NCBI GenBank assembly: GCA_039519185.1 | Contig: CM076847.1 | Location: 69,701,521-69,765,520, forward strand | Direction of reading: 5' to 3' | Length of the DNA: 64,000 nt | Origin: Astragalus membranaceus | Taxonomy: Eukaryota > Streptophyta > Magnoliopsida > Fabales > Fabaceae | Shown here: one piece after another, positions 34,517 through 45,012 of the stretch | Position numbering within the stretch: position 1 is the stretch's first letter | Layout of the letters: each line of letters starts with the position of its first letter | Translations under genes and position numbers: made by a program | Notes under the pieces: model-generated | Databases searched by the model: none | What the model was told of the DNA's origin: nothing | Seen by the model: the letters and a program-made list of their open reading frames with translations, nothing else

Positions 34517-35377
34517 CTATTACATAAATTACTCTTTGAAATCTTTATTTCTTTTTTATCAAAATCCTCAAAATTAATGTACCATAGAAGGTTTAGAGGT
34601 GTGTGATTACTCACCACATAAATAAAAACTTTTCATAAAATAAAACACAATATCCCTACTCGTCATAGTAACCACATTACCATCCTATATAGTACATTCT
34701 CTACAATGGCTACCAAACTATGTACAAGTGATTAGTCTACTATAGTAAGCTTATTATTTTAATGGTAAAAGACAATGTGGATATACATATTTTAAATAAG
34801 TCACAGGGAGAACCGTAAACAAGAAACTTATCCGACTATTTTATATTTCCTTTTGTCCCTTCATCTCAATAATCAATTCCAATTACAATTTTATAATTGA
34901 ACCATTCACACATCAAGCGGTAAGAAATCGTTCCATAAAAATTATGGTTATGCATATGGAAAACAATATTAACAAATATCAGATTTAAACATAATATACA
35001 ATTTGCAAAGGAGGGCAGTTATACCATCCACACAAAACTAGCACGAATCAATCTTTCCAGAAGCTATCCAAATTTTATTGAAAGGTAATCCAATTATAAT
35101 ACCTAGAATAATCTCAAACCATTCGTTTATGCACAACGCAAAATACCAAAGCCCCTCCAAAAAAGTCATACCATGGAAGTTTTCAAAAGAGTTTTACTCA
35201 TCTTTTAGATGTCCAATGCCTCTTTTCTAATAGTTAGTTGCTACTGTTTTGGTGTACCAACGCTCATTTGTCATTCGGCGCCGTCACGCCCGCTCCACTC
35301 TCCTTCCCTTGAGTTTCAGCGCAGCCTCCATGTGGTTGGCTTGAGCTTAAAATGTTTAGAGCTTCGTGCTGATAACG
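34517..35377 (-). other. Copia leader-side internal sequence
   Basis: Lies between the diverged LTR-like segment and the outer 5' LTR. On the minus strand it begins with the primer-binding-like CGTTATCAGCACGA (35364-35377). No gag frame can be read. Confidence 0.45.
35364..35377 (-). other. Copia primer-binding region
   Basis: TCGTGCTGATAACG on the plus strand reads CGTTATCAGCACGA on the minus strand, directly after the 5' LTR. This form is common in plant copia elements; the tRNA is not assigned here. Confidence 0.55.
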
Positions 35378-35582
35378 TGTTGTGAAATAAGAGATAAAAG
35401 ACCAAGAAGAAGAATGGAAGATGAGAGATTTTCTATTTCCTTCTAGTGCACAAATATACATAGGAGATAGTCCTATTTATAAGGTAGGGGATTGGTAAGT
35501 GAGTGGTTTGGATTAAAAGGCCACTACACTAGAGAGTAATGAGAAAGAGGGAGAAGGGTAGTGGACATCCACTAATATAAAT
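35378..35582 (-). repeat. Copia 5' LTR (right copy), cut by the Tat element
   Basis: Starts TGTTGTGAAATAAGAG and runs to ACTAATATAAAT. The last ten bases (ATTCATAACA) are at 44641-44650, beyond the Tat element. A good minus-strand TATA box, CTTATAAATAGG, is at about 35474-35485 and is better than that of the left copy. Confidence 0.88.
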
Positions 35583-35731
35583 TGTTCTGTACCGTACTTC
35601 CGACCTTAATGAGTTGTCCGAAATAGTTGGTAGGTGTCGTCCTTGATCAGCGGTGTTCGATCTTGAGATGGCGATGTTCGATCTTGAGATGGCGGTATTG
35701 TACCTGCAAGAATACTCCGACGCTCAAGTCC
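35583..35731 (-). repeat. Tat 3' LTR, truncated
   Basis: Matches 44253-44400 from TTCTGTACCGTACTTCC to GACGCTCAAGTC with about two differences, then diverges abruptly. The remaining ~235 bp of LTR and any polypurine tract are missing, so a deletion has joined the LTR to the antisense gene region. Confidence 0.8.
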
Positions 35732-35978
35732 GATCATCCTATTTGCTTTATTTCGAGGTTAGTCTTTAATTTATTTGTTTTTGCGTTTTGAACCCCTCCT
35801 TTTATTTATTCGCTCAGAGTGGGGGTCGTCAGGTCGGGTTCCGATTTGTTCGCGAACCCCTTTTTGCGATTCTTTATCCTGAGATCTCGTCCCCCATTTC
35901 TGTAGTTTTAGATTTGGCAAGGACCAAACAAACCTGTAGGGATATAACCGAATATCGAAACGAGTTTGTGAAGATCAT

Positions 35979-38415
35979 GGCCTCTGGTGGTGACGTTCCT
36001 GAAAATCAAGAGAATCAGACAATGGTCGGTACTCCAGATGAGCAAGATCATCCGCCCTCCGCTCCTACCAGCGAGCAAGCGTAGGAAAATATTGATGTTG
36101 AAAGTTTTTCTACGGTTGACGATGCTAATGAGTCCAATCCAGATGTTGTGGAAGTTATGGAGGGAGACCGTAGGATCGGTGTGGTGGCTCTCTCTTCGGG
36201 GTCTGATGAGGAGGTTCAACCGGGGGAAAGACAGGGGAGCTCGAATACTATTGAATCGAAGAGCTCCGATTCTGACTTTGGGACGAGCTCTGCTCGAAGA
36301 TGATTCTGATCAGGATGATGCTGATGGCATGGGCCAGCCAAGTACGAGTCGAGCTTCTGATATTTCAGTTGATGGTTATTCCAGCACTGGTCCTGGAGCT
36401 CAAGATGTACCAGTGCAGGAGGTTCGTCCTTATGATTGGGTTTCCGCCAAGGTTCTGGAGATCGTATCGTTGTACCGTTCAGGCCATAACCTAGAGTCAG
36501 TAGGTCGAAAAATCGCTGGGCGTTGAGAGAAATATTTGGAGGGTCGAAGGTATGAAGGATGGAGAGCACGTGGCTTCTTGGGCAGGAGATCTTAAATTTA
36601 CTATGTACCACGTGACGATCAATGACATGAACATCCGGCCTCCCTTTACTTGTCTTGAACAGACCGTTCAGGCGGAGTTGGATGTAGCACCCTCCTAGCT
36701 ACATCCAAATGCGTGGGCTTTCCTCCGAGCCATTGACTTGATGTGTATCCATTTGGAGAGACCGGTGTCACCCCAACTTTTCTTCCATTTGTTCGAGCTT
36801 AATCGGAATAGTGGGGAGGATAAGTCTGGCCGTGAGCATGTCAGTTTTCGCTCGAGGCGAGGCGCGAAGATTTTTAAAGCTTATGCGGACTCACTGAGGG
36901 GAAGTTGGAAGCAGCTCTTCTATTGGGTCGAACCGGTTAATGATAAGGCCATCGACTGTGTTGGGAAGTTCGGAGCTGATGGTCGGACTTTGGTGTCCAC
37001 CAAGTTCCTTATTGGTTGGAGTCATGGTCATTTCAACCAGTCTACACATTCCTACTCCGTCGGCAAGGATCGATTGAGTGCTGAAGATCGTCTTACGAAG
37101 GCGATCTTGATTTTCATTTCCCAGAGGGTTCCGTATTCAAAGGATAAATACTGGGGTATCCCTACGGATCGCTTAGTTCAGCCCGGGAAGCGGGTGCGGG
37201 TGCAAAGGGTTTTAGGTATATCGTCTTTCTGTAGTGGATTTTTGTGTATTTGGTTTTTTGCAAGTTATTTAACTCGTATTTTTTCTTGCTTTTCCAGACA
37301 CGATGGCACCAAAGAAGCTCGTGTTTTTGAAGAAGTTGGCGATGCAGTCAGCCGATGTTGAGCAAGGAGGGGGATCGTTCCAAACATCTTCTCAACCTAG
37401 ACCCGTTGCCGAGGTGGCCATTGTTGCCGAACCGATTACAACTGTTACCCAGAAGGACCTGGTCGGTGCTGAGGCTGAAAGGGGAAAAAGGATCGAGGTT
37501 TTGGGGGATTCACCAATTCCGGTCGTAAAGGGTATCGATGTTGGGACCTCTGTAAAACGGGGAAGAGCTGGCGCCGATGATGAGTCGGGATTGGTCAAGA
37601 AAGCAAAGACTGCGAAGAGAGCCAAGCATAAATATAAGGCCGTCCCTCTAGACGAGAAGTTTTTAGAGCAAAAATTCGAACAGTGGCGGGAGGACCCTGT
37701 CGCAGCATCGGCCCAGATCTTCCTGAATCTTGCCGAGGTTCACAAGATTGAAAAAACGAAGTACGAGAAGCGAGTCGAAGGTGGGTTTTTTGTAAATTTC
37801 GCCGGTTTCGTTGATTTATTTATGATTTTCCTTTTTGTTTTGATATCTTTCTTGACATGTCTGTAGAGTTTCTGAATGCCGAGAAGACAATGTGTTTTAA
37901 ACTTTTGGAGGAATTGTCTACGAGTCTCTTCGGTCATTGAAGGAGAGCGAAGAGACTTTTACGGCGTTGAAGGAAACTGCTTTGAGTCGTGCTGAGGCTG
38001 CCGAGGCTCGCGTGAAGCAGCTTGAAGATCAGCTCAAAGTTCTAGAGGAGTCTGAGGCTGCGGCAAAGAGAGAGGTGACGATCTCAGAAGAACGAATTGC
38101 CGAGCTGGAGGATAGCTTTAAGAAAGCCACGGAAGCGAGGGCGGAAACGAGCACCGACCCTAAAGCCCGTATTGTCAGTCTTCAAGCTGCCCTTCAACGA
38201 AGTAAGAAGGATGCGAAGGAGCTGCTGAAGCGGCGCTTGAGATGCATAAAGAAGGTTTTCAAGGTTCCTTTCTTCAGGTTCTTCTACTTCATACTTCCCT
38301 TCCACTAGACCCAACAATCATTGATGCCGATCATGAGGTCGATGGGAGGCGCATTGTGAAGGTTGACCCTGTGACGGAGGAGAAAACCGTCGTCTTTCCG
38401 ACCTCAGATGTTTGA
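35979..38415 (+). pseudogene. Antisense spliced gene of the Tat element (PF04195-like, coiled coil)
   Basis: Coding runs opposite to gag-pol. From ATG 35979 (MASGGDVPENQ) an acidic Ser/Asp-rich region follows with stops at 36082 and near 36300. Around 36715-37215 lies a domain starting AWAFLRAIDLMCIHLERP (the AFLRA part upstream of 36738) and continuing RPVSPQLFFHLFEL and SWKQLFYWV, the pattern of the putative gypsy-type transposon domain PF04195. An intron at 37216-37297 (GTATAT...TTCCAG) joins it in frame to a Lys-rich region (MAPKKLVFLKK). A second intron is likely at 37781-37866. The C-terminal coiled coil (KQLEDQLKVLEE, ISEERIAELED) is shifted near 37910 and 38250 and ends at TGA 38413. 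Role unknown. Confidence 0.65.
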
Positions 38416-39118
38416 GGATTTCTAGCATTTTTTGTAGAAGTTCTGGGTATATGCTTATCCGATCAAGTTTTGCATAGACTTAGAACTTCGTCATGTAATT
38501 TGGAATTTTAAGGGCTCGGCCGTATCCGAGATGCTTTGTAATCGAAAATATTTTAATCGATCTTGATTTTGGATCTCATTACGAGCTTTATGAATGCTTT
38601 TTTAATTCTGCAAGTCATATGCGTCGTTTTTAGAGATTGCTTCGCACTTGAGGGACTCGAGGTGTTTTTTAGAGATAGTTTCGCACCTGAGGGACTAGAG
38701 GTGTTTATAAACGTTGTCCTATAGAGAAGTTTACCTGGACTCGGCCCAGATTTAACTCGCCCTATAGAGGTATTGGCAGCTGTGGCCAATGGTCGTTCCG
38801 AGGATATTTCGACCCTAGAAGACCCGGTCCCTTTGAAAACAGTTTACCAAGACTCGGCTTGGATTTAACTGGTAACAAAGGGTTGCGACCATGGTTGGTC
38901 GCTTGGGGAGATCCCAAGATCGAACCTGAGGGGCTCGAGGTTCGAGTGTCTTCCGAAGTTGTAAATTTGATTCGTACATTACTGTTTTATGAAATCAAGA
39001 ATGTGTGGAATGTCGAGAAGTTTACTGATTTATCATTTAAATGAGGAACTCGATTTACAATGATAGGAGTAGCCCTATATGGTGTCATTTTTGGAGTGGT
39101 TGATACAATTTCTGCCCT
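38416..39118. other. Intergenic region between the convergent Tat genes
   Basis: Holds the 3' ends of two facing transcripts. AGAGATTGCTTCGCACTTGA at about 38630 is repeated at 38665, about 40 bp on. AGACTCGGCTTGGATTTAACT and a similar phrase near 38740 also repeat. No open frame worth reporting. Confidence 0.5.
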
Positions 39119-40087
39119 TTAACTGTAATAACTCTTCAGTTTCGTTGCATTCCAAGTCCTTTGAATCTTTCTCCCTTGGAGGGTCTCTAGGTTGAAAGCT
39201 CCTTTACCGGTCTTAGATATAACACGGTAAGGTCCTTCCCAATTTGGTGCGAGCTTTCCTTTGGAAGCATTTTTAAGACCAACATCAGCCCTTCGAAGAA
39301 CCAGATCGCCTATCTCGAAATCTCTGGGAACGACTTTGGCATTGTACCTGGTTGTTACTCCTTGCTTGATAATTGCTTCTCGGAGTGAGCCTCGACCCTG
39401 AATTTCATCGATGAGATCGAGCTCCTCTCTTAAGGCTTGGTTATTTTCGTTTTGAGTTTTGGGGTTTGCCGTTCTCCAGCTGAGTTCGCCAATCTCGACG
39501 GGAATGACTGCCTCGTTGCCGTAAGAGAGTCGGAACGGTGTCTCTCCTGTGGAGCTTTGTTGGGTGGCCCTATATCCCTAGAGGACATAAGGTAGCTCTT
39601 CCACCCAGTTTCCTTTTGCGTTGTCTAGACGTCGCCTTAGGTCGTTTAGTATTATTTTGTTCGCCGCTTCTACTTGTCCGTTGGTTTGAGGGTGTTCTAC
39701 TGATGTAAAGCAGTGCTTGATTTTTAGGTCGGACATCGGCTTTCTGAAACCCTTATGAGTAAATTGAGTCCCATTGTCCATTATCACTACCTCGGGGATC
39801 CCGAACCTGCTCATGATGTTTTTCCTAAAAAATTTGATGCAGTTCCTTGCAGTGATGGTTGCCAGGGGTTCTGCTTCTATCCATTTGCTGAAGTAATCGA
39901 CTGCGACGATTAAGTATTTGATCTGGCCTGGAGCTGTCGAGAATGGCCCCAGGAGGTCTATCCCCCACCATGCAAATGGCCATGTGGAAGATAGGGTTGT
40001 AAGATCGGTTGGAGGAGCAATGTGGATGTTGGCGTGAATTTGACATTTTTTGCATTTTTTTACATAAGCACTAGCGTCAACCGCCAT
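39119..40087 (-). pseudogene. Tat integrase
   Basis: Starts within the zinc finger (KKCKKCQIHANIH) and carries the integrase core: WWGIDLLGPF with the first Asp, VAVDYFSKWIEAEPL, IMDNGTQFTHKGF with the second Asp, and EHPQTNGQVEAANK with the Glu. A TAG at 39578 (probably from the TGG of the YVLWGYR block) breaks it. The same frame then runs to a TAA at 39119, through an LRRADVGLKNA and GPYRVISKTGKGAF (GPY/F) module. The HHCC histidines lie in the previous frame, so a frameshift near 40090 separates them. Confidence 0.85.
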
Positions 40088-41187
40088 GGTCGGCCAGTAA
40101 TATCCGGCGCAAGAGCCTTTCGAGCTAGAGAACGGGCTCCGAGGTGTTGACCGCAGATTCCCTCATGAATTTCTGCTAGGACATAAGCTGCTTCTCCTCC
40201 CTCGATGCATTTCAACAACATGGAGGAGAGACTTCTTTTGTACAACGCTCCATCAATGACTGAAAAGGCAGAAGCCTTCCTCCTGACGAGTTTAGCGTCG
40301 TTTGCATCTGGGGGTTCCACTCCTGCAATGATGTATTCTAAGATCGGGACGACCCAACTGTGAGCTTCTTCAATTATGCAAATGGTCGAGGCAAATTCAG
40401 GGTCGGGGGATACACTGGGTTTGTGGAGGAATTCCTGGACAAATGTTCTGTGATTTCCAGGAGCTTTCGTGCTTGTGAGCTTGGCGAGGATATCAGCTCT
40501 TAGGTTCTCTGCCCTCGGCACGTGTTTTACTTCTGATGTTTCAATTTGAGCTAGTAATGCCCGTACTCGAAGTAGGTATTTTTGTAAGATCGGCTCTTTA
40601 GTCTCGTATTGGTTGCTGATTTGGGAGACTACAAACAGATAATCGGTGTACAGTTTTACCCAGGGGACTCGGAGGTCGACTGCCAAGCGTAGACCAGCGA
40701 TGCAAGCCTCGTATTCTGCTTGGTTGTTCGAGGTTGAAAAACTGAAAGTCAGAGAAACTTCGATGATGATGCCGTTCGGGCTTTCTAACATGATGCCAGC
40801 GCCACTTCCCTTCGGGTTGGAGAATCCATCGACATGTAGGATCCATGTATCGTTTTCGACGTTCGCTGGTGTCATTTCGGCCACGAAGTCCGCCAGAACT
40901 TGCACTTTCATAGACGTTCGGGCTTCGTACTTGATTCCGAACTCTGATAGTTCTACCGCCCACTTGATCATTCTACCCGCGAGATCGGGCCTGTGTAGGA
41001 TTTGCCAAAAGGGGTAATTAGTCCACACGACCACCTGGTGAGCGACGAAGTAAGGTCGAAAATGTCGAGCTGCGATGATGAGAGCTAGAGCAATCTTTTC
41101 GACCTTCTGATAGCGACTCTTCGGTCTGTTGAGAGCTTTGCTTGCAAAGTAAACTGGCCTCTGTCCGGTTTTTAACTCCCCGCACAA
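40060..41187 (-). pseudogene. Tat RT-RNase H, second (archaeal-type) RNase H and integrase zinc finger
   Basis: Begins with RPVYFASKALNRPKSRYQKVEK and YFVAHQVVVWTN (RT-linked RNase H). After a linker comes a second RNase H: WILHVDGFSNPKGSGAG, NNQAEYEACIAGLRLA and HVPRAENLRADILAKL, with the D-E-D residues visible except the D70-like site, which reads LYTDYLFV. It ends in the integrase finger HEGICGQHLGARSLARK. The dual RNase H is the hallmark of Tat/Ogre elements. Frameshifts near 41190 and 40090 isolate it. Confidence 0.88.
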
Positions 41188-42415
41188 GAACGGCCCCTAA
41201 GGCTTCCTTCGAGATAGATAGATATAAATAGAAAGTTTCACCTTTGCTTGGTCTAGTTAAGATGGGAGGTTCGGAGAGGACCTTTTTGAGCTGGTTTAAG
41301 GCCTCATCTTGCTCGGTGGTCCAGTTGAAATCCTCTTCCTCTTTTTTAAGTAGCTTGAACAGGGGAAGGGACTTGAACACCGCATTTGATATGAAACGAG
41401 ATAAGGCGGCGATCATGCCATTAAGTTTCTGGACTTACTTTTTGGTTGTCGGAGTTCGGATTTCTGTTACAGATCGACATTTGTCGGGATTTGCTTCGAT
41501 TCCCCTTTCTGTTAAGTAGAAACCTAAAAATTTCCCAGTTCGGACTCCAAAAGTGCATTTCTCTGGATTCGGTCTCATATTATTTTCCAAGACTTCGGAG
41601 AAGATCACTCTAAGGTCGTTGACGTGCTTGTCATCGTCTTCACTTTTGGTGATCATGTCGCTGAGGTAGACTTCAACACTCTTGCCGATTTGTTTTTGGA
41701 AGACTTTGTTCATCATCCTTTGGTACGTAGCTCCGGCGTTTTTCAATCCAAAAGGCATGACACGGTAGGCGAAGTTACCTTGGTCGGTCATGAAAGCAGT
41801 TTTTTCTTGGTCAGGGGGGAACATGGCAATCTGGTTATACCCGGAATATGCATCCATGAATGATAACAATTGAAACCCTGAAGCGTTGTCTACGAGTCGG
41901 TCTATCCTGGGGACAGGGAAAGCGTCTTTTGGGCAGGCTTTATTAAGATCGGTGTAGTCTACGCACATGCACCATTTTCTGTTGCTCTTCTTAACCAGCG
42001 CCGGATTTGATAACCAGGTTGTGTATTTGACTTCAGAAATGAAGTTTGCTTTTAAGAGATCGTCTACGGCTTTTGCAGCGGCTATAGCTTTGTCGCTACT
42101 CTGAGCTCGTTTTCTTTGGGCGACCCACTTGGCTCCTGGGTTAACTGCGAGCTGGTGGCAAGCGACTTCAGAAGGAATCCCGGGCATGTCTTCCGGCGAC
42201 CAGGCGAAGATGTCCGCATGGTCTTTGAGACATTGGGTTAAATCAATTTTAACCTCTTCTGATAGATCGGCTCCGATCTTGACGGTTCCGGAGGGATCTT
42301 CGCGGAGTTGTACCTCGATGAATTCCCCATTAGGTTGGGGCCTTTTCATTTTTCGCTTCTTTTGCCATCTCGTCATCACCTTCATCGTCCGTACTCTCAG
42401 GATCGCACATTGCAT
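41018..42415 (-). pseudogene. Tat reverse transcriptase
   Basis: Motifs in order: FAWSPEDMPGI, KAVDDLLKANFISEVKY, WCMCVDYTDLNKACPKD, SFMDAYSGYNQI, KTAFMTDQGNFAYRVMPFGL and the catalytic box. That box reads VYLSDMI here instead of the family's VYVDDMI, so one of the two aspartates is lost. A TAA at 41435 interrupts the thumb; the same frame continues with GMIAALSRFIS and FYLYLSISKEALGAVL. Dead by both stop and active-site change. Confidence 0.87.
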
Positions 42416-43016
42416 CTATGTCCGTTGCGTTTACCTCAGTAGGTCGAGCTTTACTTCTTTTGGGAGTAGCTTTTGCGGGAGGGGGAACCCCTTCCTGCTC
42501 CAAAGCTTTTTGCTCGGTCTTGGTCCATAGGAAGAAGCATCTGGAAGCAGATTCCAGGTCGGAGTTTAAAGTGATAACTCTATTGCAGAGAGAGTGGAAT
42601 TTCATCTTTAAGTGCGTGGTGGACGTTACCGCTCCGAGCCTACCTAGAGTCGGTCTTCCAATGATAACGTTGTAGATGGATTCGCAAGGTAGGATAAGGA
42701 ACTTGGTTTTGATGGTTCTCATCATTGGCCCAGCTCCGTAGGAAACCATCAATTCTAAATGGCCTAGTGGTTTTGTCCGGGATCCGTTAAATCCGGATAG
42801 GGCCGTTCCTCTGTATGGAGTGAGTTCCTCTCTGTCGATCCCCATTCTGTCAAGGAGATCAACAAAGATGATGTTAGATGAGCTCCCTTGGTCCACCAAG
42901 ATTCTTATCACTTCTTTGTTGGCGATGAGTGCCGAGATTATGAGGGGTACGTGCTTGTTGGGTTTCCCATCCATAAGATCTTCATCACCAAAAGATAGTG
43001 GGTTTCCCATCCACAC
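42330..43016 (-). pseudogene. Tat aspartic protease region
   Basis: Carries HVPLIISALIANKEVIRILV and the active-site box ILVDQGSSSNIIF, which is VDxGSSADIL in relatives. It then has IIGRPTLGRLGAVTST and a Lys/Glu-rich tail. It is one frame off both gag and RT, so two frameshifts flank it. Confidence 0.82.
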
Positions 43017-44232
43017 TTAACAATTCTTTCCACTTTCGCTTCATTGTTTTCCTGGACTCCCCATGCTCGAAACCTCCTGCGATCATCCTCATCACTGAGT
43101 GGCCCTTCGATGTTCGAGTATCATGATTTTCATCAACGGAATCGACCTTTGGCTTACCCCTTCTTCTTGACTCCTCGTTCCTCTCGTCTTTAACCTCGCC
43201 GGTATTTGCCCCTAGCTTTTTCACATAACCGGACAATTTTCCTCGTTTGATCAAGTCTTCAATGTCGTCTTTCAAAGCATTGCAGTGGTTGGTGTCATGA
43301 CCATTACTTCTATGGTACCTGCAGTACTTGCTGGATCGTTGTCCGGATCGGGGAGGTAGAGCTTTGGGTGTTTTAACGTCTCTAAACTCGACATTCCAAC
43401 ACTCCCCATATAGTTGGGCGTTGGAGACGTTGAGTTCAGTGTATACTTGGTGACGATTCCGAGGTCAGGGATCCCTGTTACCTCGGTTATCTTTCCCGTG
43501 GTTATCTCTTCTGTTGCAGGGTTTTGATGGTTCGGCTTGTGGTGATGGATTTCCGATCTTGGCGCTTTCCTCCTCGTTGATGAAACACTGGGATAGTTGG
43601 AGGAAATCCTGCAAGGTATTAGGTTCCCAAGTATTGACATGTTTTTTGAAAGGGCTTCCGGGGAGTAGGCCCTGCGCCATAAAGAAAATGCGGAAAGCGT
43701 CGTCTAGTTCTCGAACTTGAAAAGCTTCGTTGTTGAACCTCTCTATGTATTCTCTGAGAGGCTCGTCTTCCCTTTGGACAACAGACATCAATGCCGCTTT
43801 GTTCTTGGGTTTACTTTTGGAATGGGCAAAGTGAACTGAGAAGAGTTTTGCCAATTGGTCCCAAGAGGATATGGTGTTCGTCCTTAAATCCCGAAACCAT
43901 TCCGATGCAACTTTGTCTAGAGTCAATGGGAAAATTCGACATTTCATCTCCATGGGTACGTTCCGGTATTGCATAGTTGTGTCGAATTGATCGAGGTGCC
44001 TGTCTGGATCGCCTGTTCCATCGTACGTTTTCAGACCTCTGGGCGGTTTTTCGAGGTACCTCGGAACTCGGTAGCTATCGATTGTTACAGTGAACGGGCC
44101 CTTTAGTCGGTTAGCAACGCCTGAGGTCGTGGCTGAAGTTGATGATGGGGATCGGGATAAACGTAGAGAAACAACCTCGATCTTGATGAATTGGATAACC
44201 CCCCCAACCTCGCTCATTTTTAGCCTCTTCAT
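42985..44232 (-). pseudogene. Tat gag
   Basis: ATG codons at 44232 and 44217 are candidate starts; a start at 44274 would lie within the LTR. The Retrotrans_gag domain includes VPRYLEKPPRGLKTYDGTGD, QYRNVPMEMKCRIFPLTL and REYIERFNNEAFQV. A TGA at 43465 (likely from CGA) interrupts it. The same frame then holds a CRYHRSNGHDTNHC metal-binding motif and LIKRGKLSGYVK, which normally close Tat gag. A short duplication of GGTTTCCCATCCA (42960 and 43003) coincides with the frame change into protease. Confidence 0.83.
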
Positions 44233-44252
44233 CACCAAGGCGACGTTCCAGA

Positions 44253-44635
44253 AGTTCTGTACCGTACTTCCCACCTTAATGAGTTGTCCGAAATAGTTGG
44301 TAGGTGTCGTCCTTGATCAGCGGTGTTCGATCTTGAGATGGCGATGTTCGATCTTGAGATGGCGGTGTTGTACCTGCAAGAATACTCCGACGCTCAAGTC
44401 AGTATTTGAGTGAATCAGTGTTTAGTTTTTGAAGTTGCTTACATTTATGAGTATTGAATGTGGTATTTATAGAGATTGAGTGATGTTCGTTCTAACGATC
44501 CTGAGTCGTTAGATCTTGCAAAGGTATCTGAACCGTTGATTGATTGGGCCAGATTTTCTGGAGATGGGCTGGTTGGTTATTGGGCCTCGCAGGGGGTGTA
44601 AATATTATTAAGACATTTTACTTATTACCATAACA
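44253..44635 (-). repeat. Tat 5' LTR
   Basis: About 383 bp, ending ACCATAACA on the plus strand (TGTTATGGT on the minus strand). The inner end reads AGTTCTGTACC where the outer LTR has TGTTCTGTACC. It holds the element's promoter and two copies of GATGTTCGATCTTGAGATGG-type repeats. Confidence 0.85.
44463..44472 (-). promoter_or_regulatory. Tat LTR TATA box
   Basis: GTATTTATAG on the plus strand reads CTATAAATAC on the minus strand, within the 5' LTR upstream of gag. Transcription would start about 30 bp further, near 44430. Confidence 0.7.
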
Positions 44636-45012
44636 TAAATATTCATAACAGATACTATAATGTAAGTACTCTCATAATAATATTACTATATATTTATTTT
44701 TTTATTTATTTGATCAATTTAATTATAATAAAGTATAAAAAATATCCCATATACCAAAAATCAACATCGCTTATCATTTTTTTCTAAAAACCAACATGAT
44801 ATACATTTTTTTAAGAAAAATCAATGAAATCCGGTTTTCTGTACGGTTCCCGGTTTTTGGCCAATTTCCTGCCCGGTTCCCGATTATTGGCCGATTATCC
44901 GGTTCAATTTCCGGTTTTCATGCGGGATGATTCTCAGGTTCCATTGGACCAGATAGGGGTCTGGTTCCCAGTTCAACTAGTCGAACCGCCCGATTCGATT
45001 TTGACAACCTTG

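Larger units (their letters stand above)
35583..44635 (-). mobile_element. Ty3/gypsy Tat-lineage LTR retrotransposon
   Basis: The element begins TGTTCTGTACCG on the plus strand and ends ACCATAACA, flanked by the perfect duplication TAAAT (35578-35582, 44636-44640). Minus-strand gag and pol occupy 39119-44232. A second RNase H (HVDGFSNPKGSGAG) after the RT-RNase H identifies the Tat lineage. A convergent plus-strand gene lies between integrase and the 3' LTR, as in Grande/Retand-type relatives. The 5' LTR is complete (about 383 bp) but the 3' LTR keeps only about 149 bp. Confidence 0.88.
8048..44650 (-). mobile_element. Ty1/copia LTR retrotransposon, heavily interrupted
   Basis: Both outer LTRs start TGTTGTGAAATAAGAG and end ATATTCATAACA. 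They are flanked by the perfect 5-bp duplication GATAC (8043-8047 and 44651-44655). A polypurine tract (AAGGGGGAG on the minus strand) abuts the left LTR, and CGTTATCAGCACGA on the minus strand next to the right LTR is the likely primer-binding region, so transcription ran right to left. Integrase and RT fragments on the minus strand at 19.9-21.8 kb agree. Without its insertions the element would be roughly 5-6 kb, a normal copia size. It cannot be functional. Confidence 0.8.
7845..45012. mobile_element. Non-autonomous hAT-like element (about 0.55 kb of its own) expanded by nested insertions
   Basis: The left end reads CAAGGTAATCAAAACCGAAT. The right end, reverse complemented, reads CAAGGTTGTCAAAATCGAAT. 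Flanking direct repeats are TCGATAAC (7837-7844) and TCGAGAAC (45013-45020), an 8-bp duplication with one mismatch, as expected for hAT. Its own sequence is only 7845-8047 and 44651-45012, rich in GGTTCAACCGG-type motifs, with no transposase. Everything between is the copia element and what later entered that. Confidence 0.7.

Noticed and set aside
36216..36611. Minus-strand frame of 131 codons
   Set aside because: Complementary shadow of the antisense gene of the Tat element.
43272..43640. Minus-strand frame of 122 codons in Tat gag
   Set aside because: One frame off gag; the true gag frame continues past a single TGA and contains the metal-binding motif.
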